Source: JAJCYK01 sp965224285 | Lineage (GTDB): Bacteria > Bacteroidota > Bacteroidia > Cytophagales > Cyclobacteriaceae | Direction: 5' to 3' | Assembly: GCA_965224285.1 (NCBI GenBank) | Contig: OZ245043.1 | Coordinates: 4,898,001 to 4,962,000 of the forward strand | Length of the DNA stretch: 64,000 nucleotides | Shown here: piece after piece, positions 52,775 through 62,210 of the stretch | Layout of the letters: each line of letters opens with the position of its first letter | How positions within the stretch are numbered: the stretch's first letter is position 1 | Program-made: the position numbers and the translations under genes | Notes under the pieces: generated by a model | Database searches by the model: none | What the model was told of the DNA's origin: nothing | Seen by the model: only the letters and a program-made list of their open reading frames with translations

Positions 52775-53680
52775 TTATTCCACACCCCTTACTTTCATCT
52801 TTAAGGTATATACGGATCCCATAGCCGTGATAAATAAAGTCTGTCGGTCTTTACCGCCAAAGACTACGTTGGCCGTCCAATCCTCACCGGTAGGTATTTG
52901 TTCGATCATTTCACCATTTTGATCATACACCGTAACGCCATTGGTATTGGTGAGGTAGATATTGCCCAGGTTGTCAATGGTCATGCCATCTGAACGGTCT
53001 TGGATTAGTAGTTCGCGTTTACCTAGGGCTCCGCCTTTCATGATAGCATAGCGGTAAGTTTTATTATCATCAATATCCGAGATATATAGGGTTTGCCCGT
53101 CGGGAGTTCCAATGATCCCATTAGGCCTCACCAACTGATCTGTGACTACCGCCAAGTTGCCGCTTGCAGGATGATAGCAGTAAACATTTTCGCTTTCAAG
53201 CTCCTTACTGTCATGATCCCACCAATCCCTTTTATAATAGGCGTCTGTGAAGTATATCCAACCTTTTGGATGGATCCATAAATCGTTAGGTCCATTTAAT
53301 TTCTTCCCCTGATATCCATCAAGCATTACTTCCATGGATTTATCAGGTTTGATCTTTATTAGTTGATTGCGATAGTCCGCACATGAGATCAGGTCTCCTT
53401 GTTGGTTGAAGTACATGCCATTGGAACGTTTGGTACCTTCCATGAACAGCGTGACGGAGTTATCATCCGCCGACCATTTATAAATCCGATCGTTGGGCTG
53501 ATCGGTAAAATATACATTGCCGTGCTGATCCGCTGCAGGTCCTTCAGTAAAAGAATAGCCGCTGCCTACTTTAGTTAGCTCGGCGTTTGGTGCAATCACC
53601 GGACTTTGGGAATGAAGTTTAGGACCGAGTAGAGATATGGCCGTGGATAGTACCGATAGTGATAACAGATAATAATTCAT
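52775..53680 (-). CDS. Secreted SMP-30/gluconolactonase-family protein
   Basis: The 301-residue protein has a signal peptide (cut near LHSQS) and six-bladed propeller repeats. Metal ligands of the family are visible: Glu in SFTEGPAADQHGN (near 45), Asn in LNGPNDLWIHP (near 130), Asn/Asp in RPNGIIGTPDGQTLYIS (near 187-203) and Asp in SDGMTIDNLGN (near 235). It probably hydrolyses a sugar lactone or related ester in the periplasm. Confidence 0.88.
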   Translation of the reverse strand: MNYYLLSLSVLSTAISLLGPKLHSQSPVIAPNAELTKVGSGYSFTEGPAADQHGNVYFTDQPNDRIYKWSADDNSVTLFMEGTKRSNGMYFNQQGDLISCADYRNQLIKIKPDKSMEVMLDGYQGKKLNGPNDLWIHPKGWIYFTDAYYKRDWWDHDSKELESENVYCYHPASGNLAVVTDQLVRPNGIIGTPDGQTLYISDIDDNKTYRYAIMKGGALGKRELLIQDRSDGMTIDNLGNIYLTNTNGVTVYDQNGEMIEQIPTGEDWTANVVFGGKDRQTLFITAMGSVYTLKMKVRGVE

Positions 53681-53884
53681 TGAAGGATAAATGGTGTGAT
53701 ATGTTCTGATAAGGTAAGATAGTGAATTTTGAAAGTAGTTGCGCTGGCAATAAGACCCCGGTTAAGCTGTCAACCTGTTTTGGTGGTAACATATTCACCC
53801 CAATCAATGTCGATCCGATGGTTAAATGTCGTTACTGGGCCTGCCAAAGGAAACTATATTATATAATAAAGCGTACATTGTGCT

Positions 53885-54175
53885 ATGAAGAAACAGTTAA
53901 ACTTCCAACCAGTTTATCAGCCTATTGATTGTAATTATTACGATCTCTTAGAGGCTTACGCCACCACCCGCCGCTACATCAGGATACAGTATTTTAGCGA
54001 TATCCGGGAATTTATCAGTGTTGATGCCATTATCAAAGACCTATACACCCGGGATAAAATGGAATATATGTTATTGAATACCGGTGAAGAAATTCCCCTC
54101 AATCAGCTGGTCAGTGTGGATGGAAAGGTTGTACCGGGTTGCGGATTTGATGACATCAGTTGTGAATGCGACTGA
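53885..54175 (+). CDS. Rof-like protein (Rho-binding antiterminator family)
   Basis: The 96-residue protein begins YQPIDCNYYDLLEAYATTRR (residues 10-29), matching the opening of Rof/YaeO, and continues with the small beta-barrel pattern and EYMLLNTGEEIPLNQLVSVDG. Rof binds Rho and lowers Rho-dependent termination in enterobacteria; the same role here is inferred. The tail adds Cys-rich VPGCGFDDISCECD. It converges with the alpha/beta hydrolase gene, one base apart. Confidence 0.78.
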   Translation: MKKQLNFQPVYQPIDCNYYDLLEAYATTRRYIRIQYFSDIREFISVDAIIKDLYTRDKMEYMLLNTGEEIPLNQLVSVDGKVVPGCGFDDISCECD

Positions 54176-54176
54176 A

Positions 54177-55211
54177 TTATTTAGATATAAATATCCGATC
54201 ACCTTTTTGATAATCCAGCATTTTGGCCGCATTGCAGTAATTACAGGAAATTTGAAATGTGCCTTCACCGCTTAGAAAGGTTACCCATTCACCGGTTGGC
54301 ACATCATTGTAGGTAGTGCCGTAAAACACATTATACTGGTGACGTTTGTATGATAATTGGAAATGCTCACCCTTTCTAACTTTTAGTTGTTTCAAATCAG
54401 CAGGAATTAATTCGGTATATAAATTACCATAAACGGGATCAACCCAAGCGATCCGGGTAAATGCCCCTTCCTTCCTGAACTCCGCAGTCGAGGCTGGGTT
54501 GGCTTGAATAGTAACTTCGCGGTAGGTGGGAAGTTTCCTGCCTTCTACTAAATCCTGCAAGGCCTTCAGTGCTAATTTTTGCTCTTCTTGATTCACGTTA
54601 ACATGGCCGTCACGACTTACTTTCCACAGTACCGCCCGACCACTTTTCAAATTTTCAATGTAGGCCTGTGGCGCCTGGTATTCACTTTGGTTAGAAAGGA
54701 AAAGTATGGGAATTCTGGGTTTGTAGCTGAATTTTATATTTTCCACATCTGTTTCCAGGTTCAGGGCAGCCCCCATATTCAATACACCATTGAACCGCCT
54801 TTTAGGATTCTCAGCGATCAGGGTGCCGATTACTCCGCCCATGGAACTCCCTTGTAGTAAAGTAACTGACGGCTTACCAAAGCTTTCGCTAATATGATCG
54901 TGTAAATTCTCCAGATCCTTGATAGCGTCCTTAATGATAATGCCGTTACGCCGATATGAGGTGCCGGCTACCATCCATCCCTTATTTACCAGCTCCTGAT
55001 ATATTTCCTTCTCCGGAGAAAAGTCAGGGGAAAGGTCCATCTGTTCCGGGACATAACCATGAGCCACCATTAATAATTTTCCGGACCAACTTTCTGGTGC
55101 CACTATTAAATACTTGGCGCCTTGCAGCACTCCTGTATGCTGGTTCTGCCCTGGCAATAAAGTGAAAGAAGCCATTACCAGCAGGATAGAGGATATGGTA
55201 CGCTTGAACAT
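54177..55211 (-). CDS. Secreted alpha/beta hydrolase
   Basis: The 344-residue protein has a signal peptide (cut near LPGQN). The nucleophile elbow GSSMGG (near 120) and an oxyanion-type MVAHGYVPEQM are visible; the His of the triad may be in SRDGHVNVN near 199. About 110 residues at the C-terminus form an added beta-rich domain with two Cys in ISCNYCNA. It may be an esterase or peptidase; substrate unknown. Confidence 0.8.
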   Translation of the reverse strand: MFKRTISSILLVMASFTLLPGQNQHTGVLQGAKYLIVAPESWSGKLLMVAHGYVPEQMDLSPDFSPEKEIYQELVNKGWMVAGTSYRRNGIIIKDAIKDLENLHDHISESFGKPSVTLLQGSSMGGVIGTLIAENPKRRFNGVLNMGAALNLETDVENIKFSYKPRIPILFLSNQSEYQAPQAYIENLKSGRAVLWKVSRDGHVNVNQEEQKLALKALQDLVEGRKLPTYREVTIQANPASTAEFRKEGAFTRIAWVDPVYGNLYTELIPADLKQLKVRKGEHFQLSYKRHQYNVFYGTTYNDVPTGEWVTFLSGEGTFQISCNYCNAAKMLDYQKGDRIFISK

Positions 55212-55326
55212 GAACTAAGTTTACCAATTAAGTTAACGAATATCTTTCAAATAGGATTTCTCTAATTATTGCCGACTAGCGGGTGTTGGGTGATGAGAAT
55301 GGTATCAGTATTTCCCAAGGAGAGCT

Positions 55327-55845
55327 CTAAGGTCCATATGGATTAGGTTTTCTCACCAGATAAGTAACATTATTGGGATTATTTTTTCCCAGAGTTGCGA
55401 GTTCCGTAATGCTTATTCCGCCTATTTTTTCCACTGCTTTCCGGGAACGGGTATTATCCCGATCAACATAGAAAACTATGTTATCCACGTAATTAAAGGC
55501 ATAATTCATCATCAACGTTTTAACTTCCGAATTGTATTTTCCACCCCAATAGGCTCTAGCCAAAAACGTCCAACCGATTTCAACCCCATTGAAGTTTCCA
55601 TCAATACTTTTGAATCGTGAACTGCCAATTAGATCCCCGGTAGATTTATCCAATATGGCTAATGCGCCTTTTGATGTTATCGATTCTTTAAAAAATTCGT
55701 CAAACTCTGATCTCAAATATCTCGGGCAAGGATGCTGTTCCCAAATCTTTGGATCATTGGCCACCTGATACAGTGACTCCTTATCCTCTTCTGCTAAAGG
55801 CCTTATACGGACTAGTGCGCTTTCCAAAGTGGGTTGAAGGTTCAT
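55327..55845 (-). CDS. GNAT-family N-acetyltransferase (RimJ/RimL-like)
   Basis: The 172-residue protein has VRIRPLAEEDKESLYQVAND at the start, IGSSRF and EIGWTFLARAYWGGKYNSEVKTLM in the middle (residues 90-113, acetyl-CoA pocket) and DRDNTRSRKAVEKIGG near 130-145, the pattern of RimJ/RimL-type acetyltransferases. The acceptor is unknown. It is 27 bp downstream of the TonB receptor gene. Confidence 0.88.
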   Translation of the reverse strand: MNLQPTLESALVRIRPLAEEDKESLYQVANDPKIWEQHPCPRYLRSEFDEFFKESITSKGALAILDKSTGDLIGSSRFKSIDGNFNGVEIGWTFLARAYWGGKYNSEVKTLMMNYAFNYVDNIVFYVDRDNTRSRKAVEKIGGISITELATLGKNNPNNVTYLVRKPNPYGP

Positions 55846-55872
55846 TAATTTGACTTTAGCTTCTAGGTAATA

Positions 55873-58374
55873 TTAATAACTTATCCGAAATACGGCATTA
55901 GGAGTGAATTTTAAGGCAGTACGTTCTATCTGGTCTACCTGATCTTCCCTGGCTCTGTAATAAATATTGATGATGTTTTGAACATCCAGCATGTTCCATG
56001 CAGATATCCCGGCCATTGCCTTTAATTTTGATCCTAAATTGAATCTATAGGTGGCTGAAAAATCGATTCTGAGATAATCGGGTAACCTTTCTTGATTAGG
56101 GAGCAAATAAAGAATGTCATTTTCTACCAAGATATTTTGATCCGTTGCGGTATAAGGCTTGCCGCTATGCCAATTAGCGCCCAGGGATAGTTCGAAATTT
56201 GATGAAGCAACACTAACACCGCTATTTATCACGTGCTGGATATCAAGGTTGTTGGGAAATTCGGCGGGGGTTAACTGCGAAAAACTGTAGTTATTCTCTG
56301 AGTAGGAATAACCCAGCCAGGTACTAAACTTACCCTTTCTTTGATTGATTAGAAGATCTACACCACGTACCCTGTAATCACCTGCGGTCCGGATGAACTC
56401 AAATTGGTTCTGAAATCCCTGTCCCGAAGTAATTATACCTGTCACTTCCTTATAATAAGCTTCTGCACTGACCAGCCAGATGCCGCGATCGTAGTGTAAA
56501 CCTAATGAACCTTGCAGACTTTCTGTTACGGGAATATCCCGGTTATTGGCCAATACCCATCTGCGTTTTTCTACCCCTAAAAAATCTGTTTGAAAGTCAA
56601 TAATTTGTGAAGTAGTTTGAGACTTAACCTCACCTAAAACCTCTAATGTCAGATTTTCAACCAGCTTTTGTTGAAATGCCAATCGAGGTTCTAAATACAT
56701 CCTGTCAAATTCTTCAATATAATTTGCCCGTATACCAATCCTTAAATTTCGCCCATTTTCTGGTTGATCCCAGGCCATCTCGGTATAAGCTGCATGCGTG
56801 CGCAGCACATACTTTATTTTCCGCCGAAACAAAGGGTTGCTAATATCTTCTAGATTACCCACTCCTACTTCGAAAAACTGGTAACCGTATTTGAAATACA
56901 GGTTTGGGCTAAAGGTATATTTCATATCAAGCTTGAGGCCGGTATCAAGCACATCATTTTCCTGTCGCAGCCGCCGGTCATTAAATATATCGAAATTCAA
57001 TGCCTGTAGTTCATACCAGCTGGCATAAATACTAAGAGAACTTTGCCATTGCGGGCTCCAATTTCGATGGTATTGAAGACCTACCCCCAGGTTGCTCTGG
57101 GTAAGCCCGCTAGTTTTAGATTCAATGGCAGTGGTATTAAGAGCATTTTCCTGGTATTCAACATCATTATAAACATTTATTATGCTTAGTCTGATTTGGT
57201 CAATGGGGCTGGGATCTAGGAAAAGTTTAAGGCTGTAGTCATAAAAAAGAAATTTTTCATCGCTGGAGAACTGATCCCGGTTTCCTATTTGACCATTGGA
57301 AATTTCAGTATCCCGGAAGGCCCGCTGGAAGTATCGCTGATAAGTTGGAGTTTCTATCAGGTCGGCCAAAGATCGGCGTCCGGAAATTAAGACTGAAGCT
57401 TTTTCGCCCAATGGTGCCTGGACGAAGGCATCTCCGCTTACCAGATTAATTCCCCCTCCAGTACTCCAAGTGTTTTTGAAATCCTCGGGTGATTTAATCT
57501 GGATCATACTGGAAACAGCGTCTCCCCAGATAGCACTGGTGCCGTTTTTCGTTACTGTAACTTCTTCAACCAGATAGGGATTAAACGCGGATATCAACCC
57601 AAAAAAATGACCGCTTTGGTACATCTTAATGCCGTCCCAAAGCACCAGGTTTTGATCGTGGGTTCCTCCCCTGACATTTATATTGGACACGGTTTCGTTA
57701 ACACTCTGTATTCCAGGAAGAGCTTGGAGGGCTTGTAAGACATCGGGTTCGATCAGTCCTGGTAGAATACCCAGGGCCGGCAGTTCAATGATGGTCGACC
57801 CGTCAATATTCTTGTAAATCCCTTTAGTAATATAGTTATTTATGACGATACTGCTTAAGGTGGTTAGGTCTGGAGTGAAATAAAGGGGCTGGCAATCTTC
57901 GCCTAGTTCGGATGGCTGGATGATCATGGTTTGATATCCAAGATGCCGGATCTGTAGTTGATCGTGTCCCCTGACGTTTAGTCGAAAATATCCACGTTCA
58001 TCACTGATGGTGTATGCCTCACCAGCTACCACAGTAGCTCCCTGCAGAGCCTCCTGGCTGTCGCTGGCCCGTAAATATCCGCAAATCTCAAACATATCCG
58101 ATGCAGGTTTACTAATAGTTATAAACCCACCCGACAATGACTTAAATTCAAGGCCAGAAACCGATTCCAGGTATGCTAGTGTTGAATCCAATCCAGAGGT
58201 CAAATCTGGTATTGGTATTGATACTCCTTCCACATTTTGATCAAGGTAGGTGAATGATACCTCGTAACGATTCTCTATAGTTTTCAGTGCTTTCCTTAGG
58301 GCAATGGTATCATTTTGCTGGGCTACTACCACCAGGGGCCCAAAAAATAGTAGAAAAAGGGCACTAATCCTCAC
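55873..58374 (-). CDS. TonB-dependent receptor with STN signalling domain
   Basis: The 833-residue protein has a signal peptide (cut near VVAQQ), an STN domain (about 25-95, LRKALKTIENRYEVSFTYL), a carboxypeptidase-regulatory-like domain (about 97-170), the plug (LPGIQSVNETVSNINVRGG near 220-240, KMYQSGHFFG) and a 22-strand-type barrel ending in FRISY. The STN domain is the part that talks to a FecR anti-sigma protein. The ligand is unknown; no SusD follows. Its start overlaps the end of fecR by 11 bp. Confidence 0.93.
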   Translation of the reverse strand: MRISALFLLFFGPLVVVAQQNDTIALRKALKTIENRYEVSFTYLDQNVEGVSIPIPDLTSGLDSTLAYLESVSGLEFKSLSGGFITISKPASDMFEICGYLRASDSQEALQGATVVAGEAYTISDERGYFRLNVRGHDQLQIRHLGYQTMIIQPSELGEDCQPLYFTPDLTTLSSIVINNYITKGIYKNIDGSTIIELPALGILPGLIEPDVLQALQALPGIQSVNETVSNINVRGGTHDQNLVLWDGIKMYQSGHFFGLISAFNPYLVEEVTVTKNGTSAIWGDAVSSMIQIKSPEDFKNTWSTGGGINLVSGDAFVQAPLGEKASVLISGRRSLADLIETPTYQRYFQRAFRDTEISNGQIGNRDQFSSDEKFLFYDYSLKLFLDPSPIDQIRLSIINVYNDVEYQENALNTTAIESKTSGLTQSNLGVGLQYHRNWSPQWQSSLSIYASWYELQALNFDIFNDRRLRQENDVLDTGLKLDMKYTFSPNLYFKYGYQFFEVGVGNLEDISNPLFRRKIKYVLRTHAAYTEMAWDQPENGRNLRIGIRANYIEEFDRMYLEPRLAFQQKLVENLTLEVLGEVKSQTTSQIIDFQTDFLGVEKRRWVLANNRDIPVTESLQGSLGLHYDRGIWLVSAEAYYKEVTGIITSGQGFQNQFEFIRTAGDYRVRGVDLLINQRKGKFSTWLGYSYSENNYSFSQLTPAEFPNNLDIQHVINSGVSVASSNFELSLGANWHSGKPYTATDQNILVENDILYLLPNQERLPDYLRIDFSATYRFNLGSKLKAMAGISAWNMLDVQNIINIYYRAREDQVDQIERTALKFTPNAVFRISY

Positions 58375-59284
58375 TATAGAGCAGTATGGTTGAATCCCTG
58401 AAGCTTATGTTTAGATGTAAGGGATCAGTAATAGCCTGTAAAGCCAGATCTCGATCACCATGAATGAAGCTTCCGGTAAATAGTTGATTCAGATCTACCC
58501 CTTCGGTGATCACGTTTGCTCCGTATTGCCGTTCAAATTCAGCCAGCACCTCACGGTATGGTACGGAAAAAAAGGAGCTTCTTAGATGGATCCAAGAGGG
58601 ATAGGTCTCCGAATGGTCCACGGTATTAAGTGATATGCCGCGGATAAACTGCAGCATCTGGTTGGGATTGAGCGAGGTTATGTTATTGTCGACGGCGACT
58701 TCAACGGATCCCTCGTAACAAATCACCTCAAAGTAGCCTGCCCGGCTCCTGACATTGAACTGAGTACCAACCACAGCAATTTCGCCCACGGGAGTTATGA
58801 CCGTAAACCTGCTTCCTTTTTTTACCTTAAAGTACCCTTCGCCGTCCAAATGCACTGACCTGTCTGATGTCCAGTCCTCACTATCATAGGATAAACTGGA
58901 GGCTGCATTTAGTACCACATGTGAAGAATCCGGAAGTAGCAGTTCTATGGTTTCCCCATTTAATGTTTGGGCCTGGATCTCAGGGGCCGTCACTTCTCCT
59001 ACAAGAAACGTATAGGAATAGTAAAGTACTATACCGACAACCAATGCTGCGGCCACCTTAGAAAGATGTTGCCAGGAAATAAACTTGATCTTCCCGTTAG
59101 AGCTCTTCGGGAGGTCTAGTTTTGGCCTGACTACCTCTTTTTTCAGTTCTGGAGCCTTAAAATGCTTTAAGGCCTGGTCCATTTTCATTAACTCATGATA
59201 GGTTTGGCTGTCCCTGAAAACTTCCCGTTCTTGATCGGTCAAGGTACCGTCCAGCCATTTCCTTATGTATTGGTCCTTTTCCAT
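58364..59284 (-). CDS. FecR-family anti-sigma / sigma regulator
   Basis: The 306-residue protein has a short cytoplasmic N-terminus (KDQYIRKWLDGTLTDQE), one membrane helix (about 75-93), the FecR domain with NGETIELLLPDSSHVVLNA split at 108-126 and GEIAVVGTQFNVR, and the C-terminal STN-interacting domain (DUF4974-like, PYREVLAEFERQYGANV). It relays the state of the TonB receptor to the ECF sigma factor. Order sigma-FecR-receptor is the standard cell-surface signalling layout. Confidence 0.94.
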   Translation of the reverse strand: MEKDQYIRKWLDGTLTDQEREVFRDSQTYHELMKMDQALKHFKAPELKKEVVRPKLDLPKSSNGKIKFISWQHLSKVAAALVVGIVLYYSYTFLVGEVTAPEIQAQTLNGETIELLLPDSSHVVLNAASSLSYDSEDWTSDRSVHLDGEGYFKVKKGSRFTVITPVGEIAVVGTQFNVRSRAGYFEVICYEGSVEVAVDNNITSLNPNQMLQFIRGISLNTVDHSETYPSWIHLRSSFFSVPYREVLAEFERQYGANVITEGVDLNQLFTGSFIHGDRDLALQAITDPLHLNISFRDSTILLYSED

Positions 59285-59334
59285 AACTGTCCTATGATAT
59301 AACCGGTGAAATACTTTTTATCCTACCTATGTTT

Positions 59335-59862
59335 CTAAAATTTCTGCAAATCCCCCAGCTTTTTTCTCAATTCGGCCAAAGCGCCATAAATTCTTTTTTC
59401 TACGGTCTTTCTGGATACTCCCAGCAATTCGGCGATTTCCTGATGTTTTTTCCCTTCTATACGATTTAATAAGAAGGCTACCCTTTGATCCTCTTTTAAT
59501 TCTTCCAGTGCTGTTTGCAGGCGGGTCAAATATTCTTCTCCTTCCAGTAAATACTGTGGAGTTTCGTGGTCATATGATTTAACCGGAATTTTGCGGTGGT
59601 GTAATACCGTCTTTTTTCTATCCAGTTGATTCAACATTCTGTTACGGGCTACAGTGAACAGAAAGCTTCGTGCCTTCTCAGGCGGGATATTTTTACAGTT
59701 CTGCCATAATTTCATAAATGATTCTTGTACTAAATCTTCTGGTGTATTAGCCGCCCCGAATTTGTAATACAGAAAATTGTATAACTCTTGTGCATGACGG
59801 TCAAATAAGGCTTGGAATATCCGCTGATCACAACAATCCGACTTGGATCCATCAATTGGCAT
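59335..59862 (-). CDS. FecI-like ECF sigma factor
   Basis: The 175-residue protein has region 2 (FQALFDRHAQELYNFLYYKFG, EDLVQESFMKLWQNC split at 45-60, ARSFLFTVARNRMLNQLDRKK) and region 4 (LKEDQRVAFLLNRIEGKKHQEIAELLGVSRKTVEKRIYGALAELR, residues about 122-166). It heads the sigma-FecR-receptor operon and probably activates the receptor gene and maybe the divergent lipoprotein gene at 59967. Confidence 0.95.
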   Translation of the reverse strand: MPIDGSKSDCCDQRIFQALFDRHAQELYNFLYYKFGAANTPEDLVQESFMKLWQNCKNIPPEKARSFLFTVARNRMLNQLDRKKTVLHHRKIPVKSYDHETPQYLLEGEEYLTRLQTALEELKEDQRVAFLLNRIEGKKHQEIAELLGVSRKTVEKRIYGALAELRKKLGDLQKF

Positions 59863-59966
59863 CTTTTGATATGGCTTAAAACTTAAAATTTGCCCTTTAG
59901 TGGTAGGAGTTTGGCAGTCTCATCGGTTTAATAGAAGACGGATGTAATAAACAAAACATTGATATT

Positions 59967-61070
59967 ATGATGATATTTTTTAAGTATGGTGCCTCTGTAA
60001 GATTGTTCTCTACCCGTGCATTACTTCCTTTGGCGCTGATTCTCATAGCTTTAACTGGATGCCAGGATCCGGTGGAAGAAATTATTGATCCACCTGAAAA
60101 TTCCATTATCGAACCAAACTCTTCCATAGCGACCTTACTTCAAAGAGTTTCTTTAAATGATGGTTCATCAGATAACATAGTAGACAGTGCAAGTTGTATT
60201 TCGTTGGCTTTTCCGTTTACCGTTAACGCCAACGGATTGGAAATATTTGTGGACTCTCCCGAGGATCTGGAATTGATTGAGGACATTTTCGACGAGTTCG
60301 ATGAGGATGATGACATACTGGAAATCTTATTTCCGGTGACAGTGATCCTCCCTGATCATTCCCAGTTCACCATTGATAATAAGGATGCCTTCGAAGATCT
60401 GGTGGACAGTTGCGAGGATGCTCCAGATCAGGATATTGAGTGTCTGGACTTCGAATACCCCATAAGTATATCCACCTATGATACTGTGAATCAAACTTCC
60501 TCAGTTATTGTGCTGGATAATGATGAGGAGTTGTATGGCTTCCTGGATGACTTGGATCACGATGACCTGGTGGGCTTCAATTTTCCTATAACCGTCATAC
60601 TGGCGGATAGCTCAACAGTGGTGATTACTAGCAACCATCAGTTGGAAGAGCTGATCGAAGATATTGAAGATACTTGTGATGAAGATGATGATTTTGATCA
60701 CCATGATGATGGTGGTCACCATGCTGACACGGTAGTGGTGGGTAATGTCATTACGAAAGGGCAATGGGTGGTAGCCAATTACAATGATTCAGGTGAGAAT
60801 GAGACTAATGATTTTCAAGGCTATGTACTGGAATTTACCGCTGATGGGGCGGTTACTGCAGTGAAAGATTCCCAGCAGCTTGACGGGAGTTGGGACGAGT
60901 TTATTGATAATAGTATTCACAAGGTGTTAATTGATTTCAATGAGCAGGTTCCTTTTAACGAACTAAATGACGATTGGGATCTCATTGAGATAACGGAAAC
61001 CCGTATGGAATTGAGGGATGTCAGTGGGGGAGATGGTAGTACTGACTTACTGGTGCTGGAGCGATTATAA
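59967..61070 (+). CDS. Acidic lipoprotein with duplicated domain and His/Asp-rich linker
   Basis: The 367-residue protein has a signal with a lipobox (ALTGC, Cys32). Two tandem copies of a module of about 85 residues are visible (about 73-155 and 158-240), each with a Cys at the start, FPFTV or YPIS, a [F/Y]-P-[V/I]-T-V-I-L strand and a Leu/Glu/Asp-rich helix ending near a second Cys. Between the second module and the last domain lies an Asp/His cluster (EDDDFDHHDDGGHHAD) likely to bind metal. The C-terminal about 110 residues (TKGQWVVANYNDSG...) look like a lipocalin-type domain. It is divergent from the ECF sigma gene. Confidence 0.75.
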   Translation: MMIFFKYGASVRLFSTRALLPLALILIALTGCQDPVEEIIDPPENSIIEPNSSIATLLQRVSLNDGSSDNIVDSASCISLAFPFTVNANGLEIFVDSPEDLELIEDIFDEFDEDDDILEILFPVTVILPDHSQFTIDNKDAFEDLVDSCEDAPDQDIECLDFEYPISISTYDTVNQTSSVIVLDNDEELYGFLDDLDHDDLVGFNFPITVILADSSTVVITSNHQLEELIEDIEDTCDEDDDFDHHDDGGHHADTVVVGNVITKGQWVVANYNDSGENETNDFQGYVLEFTADGAVTAVKDSQQLDGSWDEFIDNSIHKVLIDFNEQVPFNELNDDWDLIEITETRMELRDVSGGDGSTDLLVLERL

Positions 61071-61091
61071 CAGGTTAAGTCTATATACAAG

Positions 61092-61127
61092 CAAAAGCTA
61101 TCTGATTTGGATAGCTTTTGTTATTTT
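61092..61127 (+). terminator. Hairpin terminator after the acidic lipoprotein gene
   Basis: An 11-bp perfect stem, CAAAAGCTATC (61092-61102) with GATAGCTTTTG (61110-61120), a 7-nt loop and a T-rich tail. It ends only six bases before the ATG of the next gene. Confidence 0.82.
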
Positions 61128-61132
61128 AAGTC

Positions 61133-62137
61133 ATGAGTATTCCGGTTGTTGATATCAGTCCTCTAATAGACAAATCCTCCCGGGAATCGCAGGTAGCCGA
61201 CGCGATTCACCGGGCTTGTCGGGATCACGGGTTCTTTTATATCGCAGGCCATGGAGTTGATACTACTCTTCAACTCCAACTGGAGGAACTCAGCTGGCAG
61301 TTTTTCAATTTGAACCCAAAGACTAAGCATAAGGTACGGATGGAATTAGGGGGCAGAGCCTGGCGTGGATATTTTGCAGTGGGGGATGAGCTTACCTCTG
61401 GGGTACCCGATCAAAAGGAGGGATTATATTTTGGGGAGGAGCTCCGTAAAGACCACCCCCGGGTCGTGGATGGGACACCTATGCACGGGCCCAATATGTT
61501 TCCCTCAATAGAGGGGATAAAGGAGATCATTCTCGACTATATGGAGGTGCTAACTTCGCTGGGCCATATCCTCATGAGAGGGATTGCGTTGAGCCTAAAA
61601 TTACCTCCAGATTATTTCGACGTGCACTTTCTTCGACATCCCTTGATCCTTTTTCGGATCTTCCATTATCCACCGCAGCCTGATACGGAACCTTCCTGGG
61701 GAGTGGGAGAACATACTGATTACGGCCTTTTGACGATTTTGAAGCAGGATAAGGTGGGAGGCCTTCAGGTCAAATCAGCTAAGGGTTGGCTGGATGCACC
61801 CTATATTGAGAATACTTTCATATGCAATATTGGGGATATGCTAGACCTGCTTACTTCCGGCTATTATCGTTCAACGCCTCATCGGGTGCTTAACACTTCC
61901 GGAGTGGGCCGGCTTTCATTCCCATTCTTCTTCGATCCGGATTTCTACTGCCAGTTGAGGAGAGTGGACCTTGGCCATCTTCCGGATTTTAAACCAACTC
62001 AATACCATCGCTGGGATGGGGCTGAACTGCAAACGGTCAGGGGTACCTATGGCCAATACTTGGTAAATAAAATAAAACAAGTGTTTCCTGATATGGTCAG
62101 CCCAGATACGGTTACCAACAAGCATCAAAGGCATTAA
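61133..62137 (+). CDS. 2-oxoglutarate/Fe(II) dioxygenase, isopenicillin N synthase-like family
   Basis: The 334-residue protein opens with IPVVDISPLI and has the iron triad His193/Asp195 in EHTDYG and His in RSTPHRVL (near 250), with the 2-oxoglutarate Arg in GRLSFPFFFDP (near 260). These enzymes oxidise small molecules such as amino acids or hormones, or 2-oxoglutarate itself. The substrate is unknown. Gene start is close behind a terminator, so it probably has its own promoter overlapping that hairpin, or receives read-through. Confidence 0.9.
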   Translation: MSIPVVDISPLIDKSSRESQVADAIHRACRDHGFFYIAGHGVDTTLQLQLEELSWQFFNLNPKTKHKVRMELGGRAWRGYFAVGDELTSGVPDQKEGLYFGEELRKDHPRVVDGTPMHGPNMFPSIEGIKEIILDYMEVLTSLGHILMRGIALSLKLPPDYFDVHFLRHPLILFRIFHYPPQPDTEPSWGVGEHTDYGLLTILKQDKVGGLQVKSAKGWLDAPYIENTFICNIGDMLDLLTSGYYRSTPHRVLNTSGVGRLSFPFFFDPDFYCQLRRVDLGHLPDFKPTQYHRWDGAELQTVRGTYGQYLVNKIKQVFPDMVSPDTVTNKHQRH

Positions 62138-62210
62138 GTTTTAGGTCCAGGTAATAATACTTATATTAGGTTGACTTTCCAACTGGCTCCTATTCAGTTT
62201 AATATAAGAT

